A stretch of 64,000 nt of DNA from Lachnospiraceae bacterium (GCA_017552715.1 JAFZOW010000014.1:1-64000), one strand, 5' to 3'. Numbered from the stretch's first letter, positions 16,287 to 25,832 are shown. Made by a program: numbers and translations. The notes: a model not told the origin generated them from the sequence alone.

Positions 16287-19200
16287 ATGAAAGCTGTATT
16301 CAGAAGGATGCTGGCAATGATCATGAGCATGATCTTGATAGGGGCCGAGACACTGCCGGTGCTTGCGGCGGATGGGCCCGAAAAGGATGTTCTGATCGAA
16401 GCGGAGGACGTGGTCGAAGCGGATTCCGCTGATACTGTTCCGGATACGGATGCTGACAGCCCGGAACTGACGGAGAATGCTGACCCTGCTGAAGAGGACG
16501 GCCCTGTTGCGGAAAGCGGAGACGATCCGGAGGAGGAAGCTGCTGATGGCGCGGAATCGGAAGGGATCGACTGGCCGGAGCCTGCTGCGGACTGGTATAC
16601 GAAATATAAGTATGATCTGAAGAGTGATACCATTGTTCTCCACGGGACAAAAGATACTGAGGAAATCACGGATGAATATGTAGTTATCCCTGAATCGGTT
16701 ACGATTGATGGAAAGCCGTATAAAGTTGTGATCGAAAGCACCCCGGGTAGTGTCTCAAGCAATGAACAGACATTTGAGATGAAAGGTTTCTTTGGGGAGT
16801 CTAATTCCAAGATCAAGGGGGTAAAACTCGGCAAAGGAATAGTAATTACAAATTTGGGTTATTTCTTTGCGCATCTTAGTAGTCTTGAAACTATAGATAT
16901 AAGTGGTGCTGATTTTTCTTCTCTGTATTTAACGAATGATCTGTTTCTGGATTGTACTTCATTAAAAAAACTTGATCTGCAAAGTTTAGATATGAGCAAA
17001 GTCTATAGCACTGAATTTATGTTTTCAGGCTGTACTTCTCTTGTTGAATTAAATCTGGACGGCTGGGATATATCGTCATTAAAGAATATGCTCGGAATGT
17101 TTATGTCTTGTTCGTCACTCAAAAGCCTGGATCTCAGCAAATGGAATACATCTTCCCTTCAAAGTATAAGTTATGCTTTCAGTGGTTGTACATCTCTGGA
17201 AGAGCTTGATGTCAGTACCTGGGATACTTCTTCTGTAGCTGGTTTTATGGGAGTCTTTGAAAACTGTACGTCATTAAAGAGTTTGGAACTGAGTGCATGG
17301 GATTTGTCCAGTGTTAATTCGATGGATAGAATGTTTGAAGGCTGCAGTTCTCTTTCGCAGCTGGACATTGAGGATTGGAATACATCCCATGTTAATTCAA
17401 TGACCAGCCTTTTTAGGGGGTGCTCTTCTTTGGCTGAACTTGATCTGCGTGGATGGAACACGACCAGAGTATCCAGATCTATGGATGGGATGTTTGGGGA
17501 CTGTTCTTCTTTGAAAATAGTGGATCTGCGCAGTTTTGATGCATCATCTCTCAGAACCAACCCGACACTCTTTCTCGGAGAAAACTCAGTCACGGATCTG
17601 GGCCTTTCGGCCAAGCTTTATCATGACTGTGATCTTTCATCACTTTCGTTAATGAACCTCGAACGCATCTATTTTACCGGTTCGGAAGAAGAATGGAAAG
17701 CCCTGAAAAATATGGTTCCTGACGGTGTTGAGATCCTGTATGACTGCGATATCAGCCGCTCTCTGAAGGATTTTATGCCGAAAGAAATATATAAATACAG
17801 CTACAGCTTCAAAAACGACTTCGGGCCCGGGGGGCTTGGTTACAATGAGCTGACCGAATATCACATCCCGATGGAACGCTATGTTTCATTATTTGGCGAC
17901 AAGGGCAGGAACATCTTCGAAGTCTTTGATGATCCCTGGGGCGGCAGCTGCTACGGCCTGTCCGCTACCAGCAGCCTTTTCAATGAAAAGGGGAATGGCA
18001 TAAATGCAACAGCCTACGGGGCAAAGACGGTCTCCGAACTTGCACTGTCCGCTGCGGTGGATACGGATCCCTCCGATGACACAAAGGCGGAGCTTTCTTC
18101 CGACCTGCGCAAGTTCATCGAGGCTATGCAGATCTCCCAGTACGATGACCGTGTGCAGTATTGCCTTTCCCTGGACTGCGATCCGGAAGAGATCGTGGAA
18201 GCGATGAAAGACGGCAAGCCTCTGGTCATCGGTGTTTTCGGGCCTTTCCAGGGAGAGGAAGCCGGTCATGCCCTGCTGGCCTATAAGCTGGATAGTGATC
18301 CGGCTCTGGGAGGATACCGTTTGCATGTGTATGACAGCAACTGGCCCATGGAGGACCGCTGTATCAATATCTATACTTCGAAGGATAATTACGGTAATAC
18401 CGTTTATGACGGCTGGGATTATACACTGTCATCGGCCATGTCCATTGATACGATCTTCTGGAGCAGTGTTCAGCCGGCCTGCGCCATTTCCTATGTGCCT
18501 TATGATGTATACAGTGCCGTGTGGGAAGACGGCGGGGATTATGATGAGGAAGCCTGGGCCGAAAGGCTCATCGGTGACAGCGAGTGGACGGAGCTGGACG
18601 AATTTATCTGGCGGTATTTTAATGACTGGGATGCGGAGGCTCAGGCTTTGTGGGAGGAGGATCCGGACGGTGATTTTACACCGGAGGAGCTGGCATTGCT
18701 GGAAGAGTGCATGAAGGATCCCTCACAGATCAGCCGGATGAGCAGCCGCTGCAAATCGCGCTGCAAGAGCCGCTGCAAGTCCCGCTGCAAATCGCGCTGC
18801 AAGTCCCGCTGTAAGTCCCGCTGCAAGAGCCGCTGCAAATCCCGCTGCAAGGCTATGATCGTAGATAATAAGAACTATACCGTTACGGACAATGAGGGAA
18901 TGATCCTGGCCGAAGGTTCGGACGGAAATATCACGATCCCTGAAGGCAGTCAGGGGACGGCTTTTGCACAGGCACCCATGAATCTGATCCCCGATGGTGT
19001 TATGAAGGATTCAAAGACGGCTCTTTATACACCGGTGGGAGACAGGAACATTTCCGCAGCCGGATCAGGGCTTTCCTTTACATCCCTGGACGGCGATCTG
19101 TGCATGAGTGTTGACAGTGACGCAAAGACAGCTGTATTTGATGTGGATGATAGCAGGGACAGATTTTATCTGAATCTGGATCTGGCTGCCAATGAGAAGG

Positions 19201-20690
19201 TGGATCTCGAGCTGACGGATACGGATCTGGCGGGGGATGCGAAGAAGATCGGCATATCCGGGAGCGGTATCGGGGCGGAAGCGCTGGTCTCCATTTCGGA
19301 CGGGGAAGTGAAGATCGAAAACCTGAAGGATTGCCGGATCACGGTGGATGGCGAAGAAGCATCCGAAGAGGAACTGGGTGAGCTGTTCCGCAAAGAGGAA
19401 CTGGCTGAAGGTATCAGCCTTGTGGGGCTTAAGAATTCCTATGACTATACCGGCGCCAAGATCAAAGCGGACTTCCGTATCGTGGATGAACGGAACGGCA
19501 AAGGCCTTATCCTGGCTAAGGGTGTGGATTATACCGTAAGCTACAGTAATAACAAGAATCCCGGCACTGCTCTGATCACCATCAAGGGCAAAGGTAATTA
19601 CAGCGGGAAGAGCAGAAGCATAAGCTTCAATATAGCAAAGCCTGCTGTCAGTGAGAATGCAATGGATTTGAGCGGCTGGAAGATTCAGTCTCTTGAACCT
19701 GCAAGCTTCGATTTCAACGGTAAAGAGCAGTGTCCCGATAAGTTCGTACTGAAGAAAGGCGGGGAAGAAAAGGCATACAGCCGGAATGCGGAAGGGATAT
19801 ATGTTGATGCGGCCGGTGTTGAATTCCCCGGTGCTGTGAGCTTCAGCAATAATACAAATAAAGGGACTGCCACGCTTGCCCTGACCGGGGCCGGAAACGC
19901 GATCAGGAAAAACTACAAGATCAAGGCGACGGATATCGGCAAAGTGCAGCAGAACGGAGTTTCCGATGTGTTCTGGGGCGTAAAAGCGGAAGCGGCTGCC
20001 GTTGACCTGAGCGTAGCTGCCGGTGGTTACCATCTCATCCCGGGGCAGGACTTCAAGGCAAAGTATAAGGCTTCCAAAGCCGGAGACGGAGCCGGGGAAG
20101 TGACCGTCAAGGGCAAAGGGAACTTTAACAAGAGCGTAAAGATCAAATACAATGTTAAGGCCCTGGATATCTCCGAGGAGGATATCATCGTCAATGCTGT
20201 GGCCGGCAAGGCGGGGAAGGTGAAAGTGCAGCTTGTCGATAAGTCAGGCAATACGATCAGCGGCAAGAAGTATAAGGTGGAACTGTATAGCGGCGGGAAG
20301 GAATTGAAAAAGAAAGACAGCCTGTCGGATAATCTTGTCGTGAAAGTCACGAGCCGGGATGAAACAAATGTGGTCATCGGCGGTACGGACGGTGTGATCA
20401 AAGAGGTGAAGGTCGGAAAGAATCTTGCGAAGGCCAAAGTGAGTGTAAAGGGCGTGAGCAAGACCTACAACGGCGCAGCCGTTACCCTGAATTCGGATGA
20501 TTTCGGAGCGGGAAAGATACAGGTCGGAACTCTTGAATACGGAAAGGATTTCGAGCTTGTAAAGAGCGGCTACAAAAATAACCGGAAGAAGGGAACCATG
20601 ACGGTCACGATCCGCGGCATCGGAGAATACAGCGGGATCAAGACCTTCAAAGTCAAGATCAATGCGCTAAGTCTGGGCAGCGCAAAATAA
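16287..20690 (+). CDS. Large secreted LRR / papain-like peptidase / SRCK-repeat protein (B)
   Basis: 1467 aa, ATG after CGGAGGGAG. The signal peptide (about 1-28, ending LPVLA) is followed by an acidic Glu/Asp-rich spacer (to about 95). LRRs of the DUF285 type (about 180-470; units like FSGCTSLEELDVSTWDTSSV) differ in subtype from those in A. From residue about 490 on it is a clear paralogue of A: peptidase domain with Cys555 (GSCYGLS), His661 (AGHALLAYK) and Asp683 (VYDSN), the DPDGDFTPEEL segment, nine SRCK repeats (820-855), then Ig-like modules ending in VKINALSLGSAK. The N-terminal recognition part was exchanged and the effector half kept, as in modular surface proteins. No anchor motif is visible. 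Protease activity is inferred. Confidence 0.85.
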   Translation: MKAVFRRMLAMIMSMILIGAETLPVLAADGPEKDVLIEAEDVVEADSADTVPDTDADSPELTENADPAEEDGPVAESGDDPEEEAADGAESEGIDWPEPAADWYTKYKYDLKSDTIVLHGTKDTEEITDEYVVIPESVTIDGKPYKVVIESTPGSVSSNEQTFEMKGFFGESNSKIKGVKLGKGIVITNLGYFFAHLSSLETIDISGADFSSLYLTNDLFLDCTSLKKLDLQSLDMSKVYSTEFMFSGCTSLVELNLDGWDISSLKNMLGMFMSCSSLKSLDLSKWNTSSLQSISYAFSGCTSLEELDVSTWDTSSVAGFMGVFENCTSLKSLELSAWDLSSVNSMDRMFEGCSSLSQLDIEDWNTSHVNSMTSLFRGCSSLAELDLRGWNTTRVSRSMDGMFGDCSSLKIVDLRSFDASSLRTNPTLFLGENSVTDLGLSAKLYHDCDLSSLSLMNLERIYFTGSEEEWKALKNMVPDGVEILYDCDISRSLKDFMPKEIYKYSYSFKNDFGPGGLGYNELTEYHIPMERYVSLFGDKGRNIFEVFDDPWGGSCYGLSATSSLFNEKGNGINATAYGAKTVSELALSAAVDTDPSDDTKAELSSDLRKFIEAMQISQYDDRVQYCLSLDCDPEEIVEAMKDGKPLVIGVFGPFQGEEAGHALLAYKLDSDPALGGYRLHVYDSNWPMEDRCINIYTSKDNYGNTVYDGWDYTLSSAMSIDTIFWSSVQPACAISYVPYDVYSAVWEDGGDYDEEAWAERLIGDSEWTELDEFIWRYFNDWDAEAQALWEEDPDGDFTPEELALLEECMKDPSQISRMSSRCKSRCKSRCKSRCKSRCKSRCKSRCKSRCKSRCKAMIVDNKNYTVTDNEGMILAEGSDGNITIPEGSQGTAFAQAPMNLIPDGVMKDSKTALYTPVGDRNISAAGSGLSFTSLDGDLCMSVDSDAKTAVFDVDDSRDRFYLNLDLAANEKVDLELTDTDLAGDAKKIGISGSGIGAEALVSISDGEVKIENLKDCRITVDGEEASEEELGELFRKEELAEGISLVGLKNSYDYTGAKIKADFRIVDERNGKGLILAKGVDYTVSYSNNKNPGTALITIKGKGNYSGKSRSISFNIAKPAVSENAMDLSGWKIQSLEPASFDFNGKEQCPDKFVLKKGGEEKAYSRNAEGIYVDAAGVEFPGAVSFSNNTNKGTATLALTGAGNAIRKNYKIKATDIGKVQQNGVSDVFWGVKAEAAAVDLSVAAGGYHLIPGQDFKAKYKASKAGDGAGEVTVKGKGNFNKSVKIKYNVKALDISEEDIIVNAVAGKAGKVKVQLVDKSGNTISGKKYKVELYSGGKELKKKDSLSDNLVVKVTSRDETNVVIGGTDGVIKEVKVGKNLAKAKVSVKGVSKTYNGAAVTLNSDDFGAGKIQVGTLEYGKDFELVKSGYKNNRKKGTMTVTIRGIGEYSGIKTFKVKINALSLGSAK
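18744..18851 (+). repeat. Nine tandem 12-base repeats encoding SRCK (protein B)
   Basis: Exactly nine units, as in protein A, encoding SRCK without change and again mixing AGC with TCG/TCC serine codons. The order of codon variants differs from A, so the two tracts have diverged silently while keeping unit number and peptide. Confidence 0.95.
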
Positions 20691-20723
20691 AAATCCTTCT
20701 TGCGATCTGAGGGGATAAAGTGG

Positions 20724-20870
20724 CTCTTGCTCTTTTCCTTTTGGATCTTAATGACGTCCATTGTGATCTGTAGCAGTGTTCCCACTGCACAGATCACAGA
20801 TGCGACGGCATCGATCACATCAAGCAAAGTTGCATTACCTTTCTTGCAATTTTTCCCATAGGCATCACCT
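20724..20870 (-). pseudogene. Broken third copy of the small hydrophobic protein (unit 3)
   Basis: The core KGNATLLDVIDAVASVICAVGTLLQITMDVIKIQKEKS is still readable on the - strand. The ATG equivalent to unit 2 (20859) is out of frame because one base was lost between it and the core; reading from it meets a stop after 16 codons. The original stop is gone, so the frame runs antisense into the end of gene B. The antitoxin promoter, left arm and right arm found in units 1 and 2 are absent. Confidence 0.75.
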
Positions 20871-20871
20871 A

Positions 20872-21019
20872 AACAGCAATCGCAGCTAACAAAACCTCTC
20901 TTTTGGGGACATGTGTTAGCCGCATATACCTCATTTTCGTCTGTGAACAGCAATTGCGGCTAACATATCTTCTCTTTTTTGACATTTTGTTAGCTGCCGC
21001 CACCTTATTTTCGTTTAAC
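20872..21019. repeat. Two tandem 74-base repeats with four nested complementary arms
   Basis: Units start at 20872 and 20946 (shared AACAGCAAT-GC-GCTAACA...TTTTCGT). GCAGCTAACA (20882-20891) is the perfect complement of TGTTAGCTGC (20988-20997). The inner TGTTAGCCGC (20914-20923) is the perfect complement of GCGGCTAACA (20956-20965). The two substitutions that tell the pairs apart are compensated within each pair. Confidence 0.8.
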
Positions 21020-21123
21020 CAAATGCAGAAGAGCTTCGGATCAAGAGAACGCAGTTCTTTTAAGGAAATCCCATTATCCGCTCGATCGGGACAGTGCAAA
21101 ACCGGTCGATCTGAACATATATG

Positions 21124-21153
21124 TTGATATATAATGCCGGGGTATGTTATATT
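21124..21153 (+). promoter_or_regulatory. Promoter upstream of gene C and the fossil leader ORF
   Basis: TTGATA (21124-21129), 18 bases, TATATT (21148-21153); the surrounding sequence matches that upstream of gene B. Confidence 0.5.
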
Positions 21154-21211
21154 TTTGAGGGGTAATAAGCAGATATGACTGTTAAGAAGGATAACTGAGG
21201 GAGATGCTTGG

Positions 21212-21319
21212 GTGAAAACAGGAAAGATCGTAAAAAGGAGCGCGGTGATCATGGGCATACTGATGCTGGCTTCGGAAGCGCTGCCATTTTATTGCTGCGG
21301 ATATAAACACAGGTTTTAA
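21212..21319 (+). pseudogene. Fossil signal peptide of a lost surface protein gene
   Basis: A GTG-started 35-codon frame (VKTGKIVKRSAVIMGILMLA, then SEALPFY...) sits after GAGGGAG, at the distance from the promoter expected by comparison with gene B. Its sequence resembles the start of gene B (LIGAETLPVLA against LASEALP). It stops almost at once, and gene C starts about 20 bases later. The simplest reading is the left-over start of a paralogue whose body was replaced. A short translated leader is the alternative. Confidence 0.45.
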
Positions 21320-21337
21320 CCCGGAAAGGAAATGACA

Positions 21338-23617
21338 ATGAAGATAAAGAGAATGATCGCAACAGCAATAACCACAACATTACTGATCGGGAACGCACTT
21401 CCTGTATTTGCTTATGATGAGAATACGGAAGATGTGGTTTCTGTATCGGATGAAGCAGTAAGCGAAGACGAGGCAGCAGAGGCTCCCGATACCGAAGTTG
21501 CGGAAGAGCTTGCCGAGGCAGTTGGTGACGGCGATAAGCAGTGGAAGTATATCGGTGAGTGGGGTGGCGACAGCTATACCGAGAGTGGTATGGAGTTCAA
21601 ACTTTATGTCTATACCGACAGAAATCCCGGTCTTACCACGAATGATGTGAATGAGGATGCGAAGTATATCGTAACACACAATAGCGAGTTTGATTATCGT
21701 CTTGAAGTTGTAACGAATACGCAGGATACCGACATTTCTTCGGATGACATTTTTGTACTTAAAGATGATAAACTTCACTATGGAAGTGGTGCAGATAGCG
21801 CATCTTACTGGAACAGTAATTACGCTTTCATGTATTGGGAATACAGTGCGTATATTACAGAACTGTATATCAACAATGCGATCACTTCCGTATCGACAGA
21901 TGAGTGGGAAAGCGCAAACCTTACAGAAATATACGCACCTGGCGTAACCACTTTATGTGAGGGATGTTTTGCAGGAAACTCTGTACTTGAAAAAGTAACA
22001 CTGGGTAATGTAGAGACTGTTCCTGCAAATTGCTTTGGCTCATGCCCCGAACTTACTACCTGCAAGGCGGGCGACAAGGAATTGAAAGACAGTGCAAAGC
22101 TTATCGGAGACGCAGCGTTTAGTTGCGACAAGAAATATGTTAAAGGTGTGATGGATCTCCGTGGCAGAAATATCGGAATGGGAGCATTTATGGAATGCGA
22201 ACTTACCGAAGTGATCATTGACGGACTTGATCCCAGTGCTTTTACCGGAAACCCGATTAAGAAGATTACCACTATGAGTGATGTGCTTATCAATAACTTT
22301 ATCACTTTTGCGGATACTCTTATTGAAATAGACGCACCCAACGCTACCAATATTACAACAGAGTTTGGCTCTCTTGCAAAAATGGAAGTCTTTAATGCAC
22401 CCAAGGTATCGACCATTATCAATGAAGCATTTAGAAACTGTAATCTGAAAACTGTAAGTTTTGATGAGCTGACATACATACCCGAAAGCGCATTTATGGA
22501 CTGCGGAAATCTTGCTTCCGTATCCATTAAGGGTGCTACAGACATCAGCACAATGGCTTTCAGCGGATGTACGGCTCTTACAACCGTATCCATGAATGAG
22601 GTTGAGACAATTGGCGTAGAGGCGTTCAAGGACACTGCTATCACTTCCGCAGACATTGCCAAGGCTACAAAGGTTGAGGACAGAGCATTTATGAACTGCC
22701 ACAACCTTGCAAGCCTTACATTAGGCAATATCGAGTATATCGGTACGCAGGCTTTTTTGGGAAACGGACTGACCGAGATCAGCATACCTGCCGGGCGAGC
22801 AATTACTATTCAGACGCAGGCGTTTACAGACGGTACTCTGAAAGTTGTGAATTATGATGATACCGAGAAGAAGTTCAATGCACTGGTAAAGCTGGGCAAA
22901 TTGGATGTAGACAATATCATTACCGTCTTCGGCGATGTGGTGATGCGTTTTAAGAGCGAAGCGGAAGTATCCGTAAACAGCATCAGCTATGTGAATGAAG
23001 AGCTGGGCATCAGCATGATACTGGAATGCCCTGCGGATGTGTTTTACGATGGGAAGAAGCATATTCAGAGCGGCACCCCTCTTACGGAAAAGCAGAGTAA
23101 GACCAAAACCGCGGATCTTGACTTTGCGATCGTCGGCGTTCCAAAGTACATGACATATAAGCTGACTTATAAGAATAATACAAAGGCTATGGGGGGTGCA
23201 TACTACTACATTCAGCTTTCCATGGATAAAGAGGCAGCTGCCGGTCTTTCAAAAGCTGAAAAGAAGGAACTGAAGAAGAGCGCGAAAAAGCTAAACAAGG
23301 ATCTGAGGAAAAAGGACTGCCGTGTATATTTCAATATCCGTCCCCGGGAGATCGGCGGATATTTCTATGATGCGGAAGCATCCTTCAGGGATAAGGCGGT
23401 ATTTAAGGATGAGAACGGAAACACCATCACCGTAAAATACAAAAAGACAGAAAGGAAGCTGACGATAAAAAACATCAAATGCACATATGGTAACAAAAGC
23501 TTTACAGTCAGTAAAAAACAGATCGGGCGAAAGGTCAGCCGGCAGGATGACAAGTGGCTGATCACTCTTACGGGAGCGAAGAACTATATCGGGAAGCTGG
23601 AACTGGAGCTGGACTGA
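21338..23617 (+). CDS. Secreted BspA-type leucine-rich repeat protein (C)
   Basis: 759 aa. ATG 21338 has the best spacing to AAGGA (ATG 21332 is too close). A signal peptide (MKIKRMIATAITTTLLIGNALPVFA) is followed by an acidic spacer and then LRR_5 units from about 150 to 530 (for example FRNCNLKTVSF, AFMDCGNLASVSI, AFKDTAITSADI). A C-terminal all-beta region of about 200 residues follows. It lacks the peptidase domain, SRCK repeats and Ig-like series of A and B, and its sequence is less G/C-rich in the LRR part, so it is a more distant relative at the same site. Likely a cell-surface binding protein; ligand unknown; no anchor motif seen. Confidence 0.8.
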   Translation: MKIKRMIATAITTTLLIGNALPVFAYDENTEDVVSVSDEAVSEDEAAEAPDTEVAEELAEAVGDGDKQWKYIGEWGGDSYTESGMEFKLYVYTDRNPGLTTNDVNEDAKYIVTHNSEFDYRLEVVTNTQDTDISSDDIFVLKDDKLHYGSGADSASYWNSNYAFMYWEYSAYITELYINNAITSVSTDEWESANLTEIYAPGVTTLCEGCFAGNSVLEKVTLGNVETVPANCFGSCPELTTCKAGDKELKDSAKLIGDAAFSCDKKYVKGVMDLRGRNIGMGAFMECELTEVIIDGLDPSAFTGNPIKKITTMSDVLINNFITFADTLIEIDAPNATNITTEFGSLAKMEVFNAPKVSTIINEAFRNCNLKTVSFDELTYIPESAFMDCGNLASVSIKGATDISTMAFSGCTALTTVSMNEVETIGVEAFKDTAITSADIAKATKVEDRAFMNCHNLASLTLGNIEYIGTQAFLGNGLTEISIPAGRAITIQTQAFTDGTLKVVNYDDTEKKFNALVKLGKLDVDNIITVFGDVVMRFKSEAEVSVNSISYVNEELGISMILECPADVFYDGKKHIQSGTPLTEKQSKTKTADLDFAIVGVPKYMTYKLTYKNNTKAMGGAYYYIQLSMDKEAAAGLSKAEKKELKKSAKKLNKDLRKKDCRVYFNIRPREIGGYFYDAEASFRDKAVFKDENGNTITVKYKKTERKLTIKNIKCTYGNKSFTVSKKQIGRKVSRQDDKWLITLTGAKNYIGKLELELD

Positions 23618-23641
23618 TCGTTGTCGGAGGAAGAATAATCA

Positions 23642-23662
23642 GGGCCGCCTTTCGGGCGGCCC
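23642..23662. terminator. Hairpin between convergent genes
   Basis: A stem GGGCCGCC / GGCGGCCC with a TTTCG loop lies between the end of gene C and the end of the - strand HD-GYP gene. It can serve both directions, though the T run on either side is weak. Confidence 0.6.
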
Positions 23663-23668
23663 GTTCAT

Positions 23669-25591
23669 TTATATCCCTTTTTCCTGTACATCCTTAAGCA
23701 GAGTGTAGGTATCCCGGTAATTGAGCTCCCTGACCTGAGTCAGCAGATACTCCACATCCTTATAGACCCCTTCCCGGTTAAGAAGCCCCGGAAGCCAGGG
23801 GGCGTAACGGGTACCGGCACCCTCCCGCAGCTCATCCATGAAAGTGCTCAGATCCTTGCCGTAGTTGTAGCTTCGGCCAACGGAATCGGTGGCGGCATCC
23901 ATGCAGTCAGCACAGAGCACGATATCGATGATGGTCTTGTAAGGGCTCTTTGAGGTGTCCAGATCCGCGGGGTAGCCGCCCTTGTTGTCGTACCAGCGAT
24001 GATGCCCGCGGGCCACATCCGCATAACGTTTGGTACTCTCGTGACGGGAGAGGAGTTCGGCGCCCATGATGGGGTGGGACTGGATGATATTGTATTCCAG
24101 CTCCAGAAGCCCGCGACCGTACACAAAGATGGTATCTATGATATTGATCTTGCCGAAATCGTGACAGAGAGCCGCGTGATAAGCGAAGCGGATGATCTCC
24201 TCCCGGCGGTCCTCCACATCCGTCACCGTCTCGCAGCCGGGAAAGCCGATAAAGCGTTCCGGCTCGGTTTTCAGAAGATGGTAGCAGAGGCATTCCGATA
24301 ACTGTCCCACCATACGGGAATGCACATAGGTGGGAGGATGGGCTCCGGCCAGGCTCTGGAGGACAAATTCCTCAAAATCCACGCCGCTGGGCACATCGAT
24401 GAAACGGTCGATGATGCGGATATAATAATCCAGCATCTGCGAAATGGTGCCGGAGTTGGGACAGTGAAAGAGATATACGGAAAGCGCCTGGTACAGCTGC
24501 CGGAGCAGTATGGTATCCTCCGATGTGAGATTGGCGGGATCCAGCAGGCAGAGGAGCTCCAGCGGGATCATGGTGTTGGACAAATGGCCATCGACGCCGA
24601 AATCCTCTTTGTCGCGGCTTTCATAGAACGAAAGCAGCAGGCTGCGGTATTCGTCGCGCTTAATGGAGCCGGTCAGATGACGGCAGCGCGCGATATGTAC
24701 GGGGCAAAGGGCTGCCCCCGGGATGTCCTTAAAGTATTCCGGATCGGAAGCCAGGAGCGTCTCCAGTTCTTTGGCCCTGGCTTCGATGCGGAAGAGCAGT
24801 TTTCTGGAAAAGCCCCGGAGATTGTCGATCTCGGTGCTCATGACGTAATATTCCAGACTGCGGAAGATAAAGTATTTCCAGTCAAAATCCGGCACCGCTT
24901 CGTGGTAGAATTCGTCTTCGGCGATATCCAGCATCTTGTCCAGTATATCCAGGTTATAGCGGTTCATCTCGTCATCGCCGCAGAAGCGTTCAAAGAAGCA
25001 GGCCGTAAAACGGGCATCAGTAAGTACCAGCTCGCGCATTTCCGCATCGGGGATGTTTAAGAAGAAATCCTTATCCAGCATACAGAAGAATTCTTCCCCC
25101 AGAGCGATCCCTTTGTCGATATAGACCCGGCAGAGGGCGGGATTGGCCGTGATGCGGCTGGTCATATTGATCATGGAATAGCAGGTGACGGTTTCCGAAT
25201 CCATGCGGCGGATGCGGTTGGTGATGTCATTCTTCTGATCCGCATCGATCAGGAGCCGGTCCACGATCAGGGAGCTGACGGGCAGATCCAGATTCTCGCA
25301 GTCATCCGTCTTGGAAGCCAGGCTTAAAAGGATATCGGCAAGCTCGTTCAGATCCTCCGCAAGATGATTGTCCAGATTTTCGGAACTGTTTAACAGAGGA
25401 TACAGCTCGGTATCCAGCATATGCCGGTTAATAGCGGCAAGAGCACCGATCTGTTTGAAATTCTCCTGCAGACGGGTGCTGTAATTCTCCGCACTGTCTT
25501 CCCGGTCGATGGTGGGGGAAGAAAGCCGGCGTATAGTCGATATGCGTTCCGCGTACTGGCGGAAGCTTTCCCTTATTTCTTCGCTGTTCAT
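23669..25591 (-). CDS. HD-GYP domain protein, probable cyclic-di-GMP phosphodiesterase
   Basis: 640 aa from ATG 25591; a longer frame back to 25696 exists but crosses the likely promoter. The N-terminal 400 residues are alpha-helical with no membrane segment and no domain I recognise. The C-terminal domain has HDFGKI (His near residue 477), QSHP, the GHHRWYDNKGGYP block (about 527-540) and CADCMDAAT, which together mark HD-GYP. The usual HHE is HHR here, so one metal-site-adjacent residue differs. The family hydrolyses cyclic-di-GMP; activity is not proved by sequence. No GGDEF partner is in the window. It is transcribed alone, opposite to its neighbours. Confidence 0.85.
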   Translation of the reverse strand: MNSEEIRESFRQYAERISTIRRLSSPTIDREDSAENYSTRLQENFKQIGALAAINRHMLDTELYPLLNSSENLDNHLAEDLNELADILLSLASKTDDCENLDLPVSSLIVDRLLIDADQKNDITNRIRRMDSETVTCYSMINMTSRITANPALCRVYIDKGIALGEEFFCMLDKDFFLNIPDAEMRELVLTDARFTACFFERFCGDDEMNRYNLDILDKMLDIAEDEFYHEAVPDFDWKYFIFRSLEYYVMSTEIDNLRGFSRKLLFRIEARAKELETLLASDPEYFKDIPGAALCPVHIARCRHLTGSIKRDEYRSLLLSFYESRDKEDFGVDGHLSNTMIPLELLCLLDPANLTSEDTILLRQLYQALSVYLFHCPNSGTISQMLDYYIRIIDRFIDVPSGVDFEEFVLQSLAGAHPPTYVHSRMVGQLSECLCYHLLKTEPERFIGFPGCETVTDVEDRREEIIRFAYHAALCHDFGKINIIDTIFVYGRGLLELEYNIIQSHPIMGAELLSRHESTKRYADVARGHHRWYDNKGGYPADLDTSKSPYKTIIDIVLCADCMDAATDSVGRSYNYGKDLSTFMDELREGAGTRYAPWLPGLLNREGVYKDVEYLLTQVRELNYRDTYTLLKDVQEKGI

Positions 25592-25598
25592 GCCTGGT

Positions 25599-25627
25599 AT
25601 TTTACCAAATATATACGTTTTAAGCAA
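25599..25627 (-). promoter_or_regulatory. Promoter of the HD-GYP gene, start on the ATG
   Basis: On the - strand: TTGCTT (25627-25622), 17 bases, TAAAAT (25604-25599). The seventh base after the -10 box is next to the A of ATG 25591, and no ribosome site precedes that ATG. A leaderless message is predicted. Confidence 0.55.
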
Positions 25628-25832
25628 GTTCGGAAAAAATACTTGTAATTTCCTTTCAATTGACATAACATGGTGCCAGTGGTACACGTCCGGCACCGGC
25701 CGGGGCGGAGCGAAGATGCGAGAGTGCAGAGCACGGAGCGATCCGTAGGCATCATTATAGTGAAAATATTACAATTGCACCCAATATCGAAATACCTTAG
25801 TTAGTGAAATGCATGAACAGGAGGGCTGGAAC

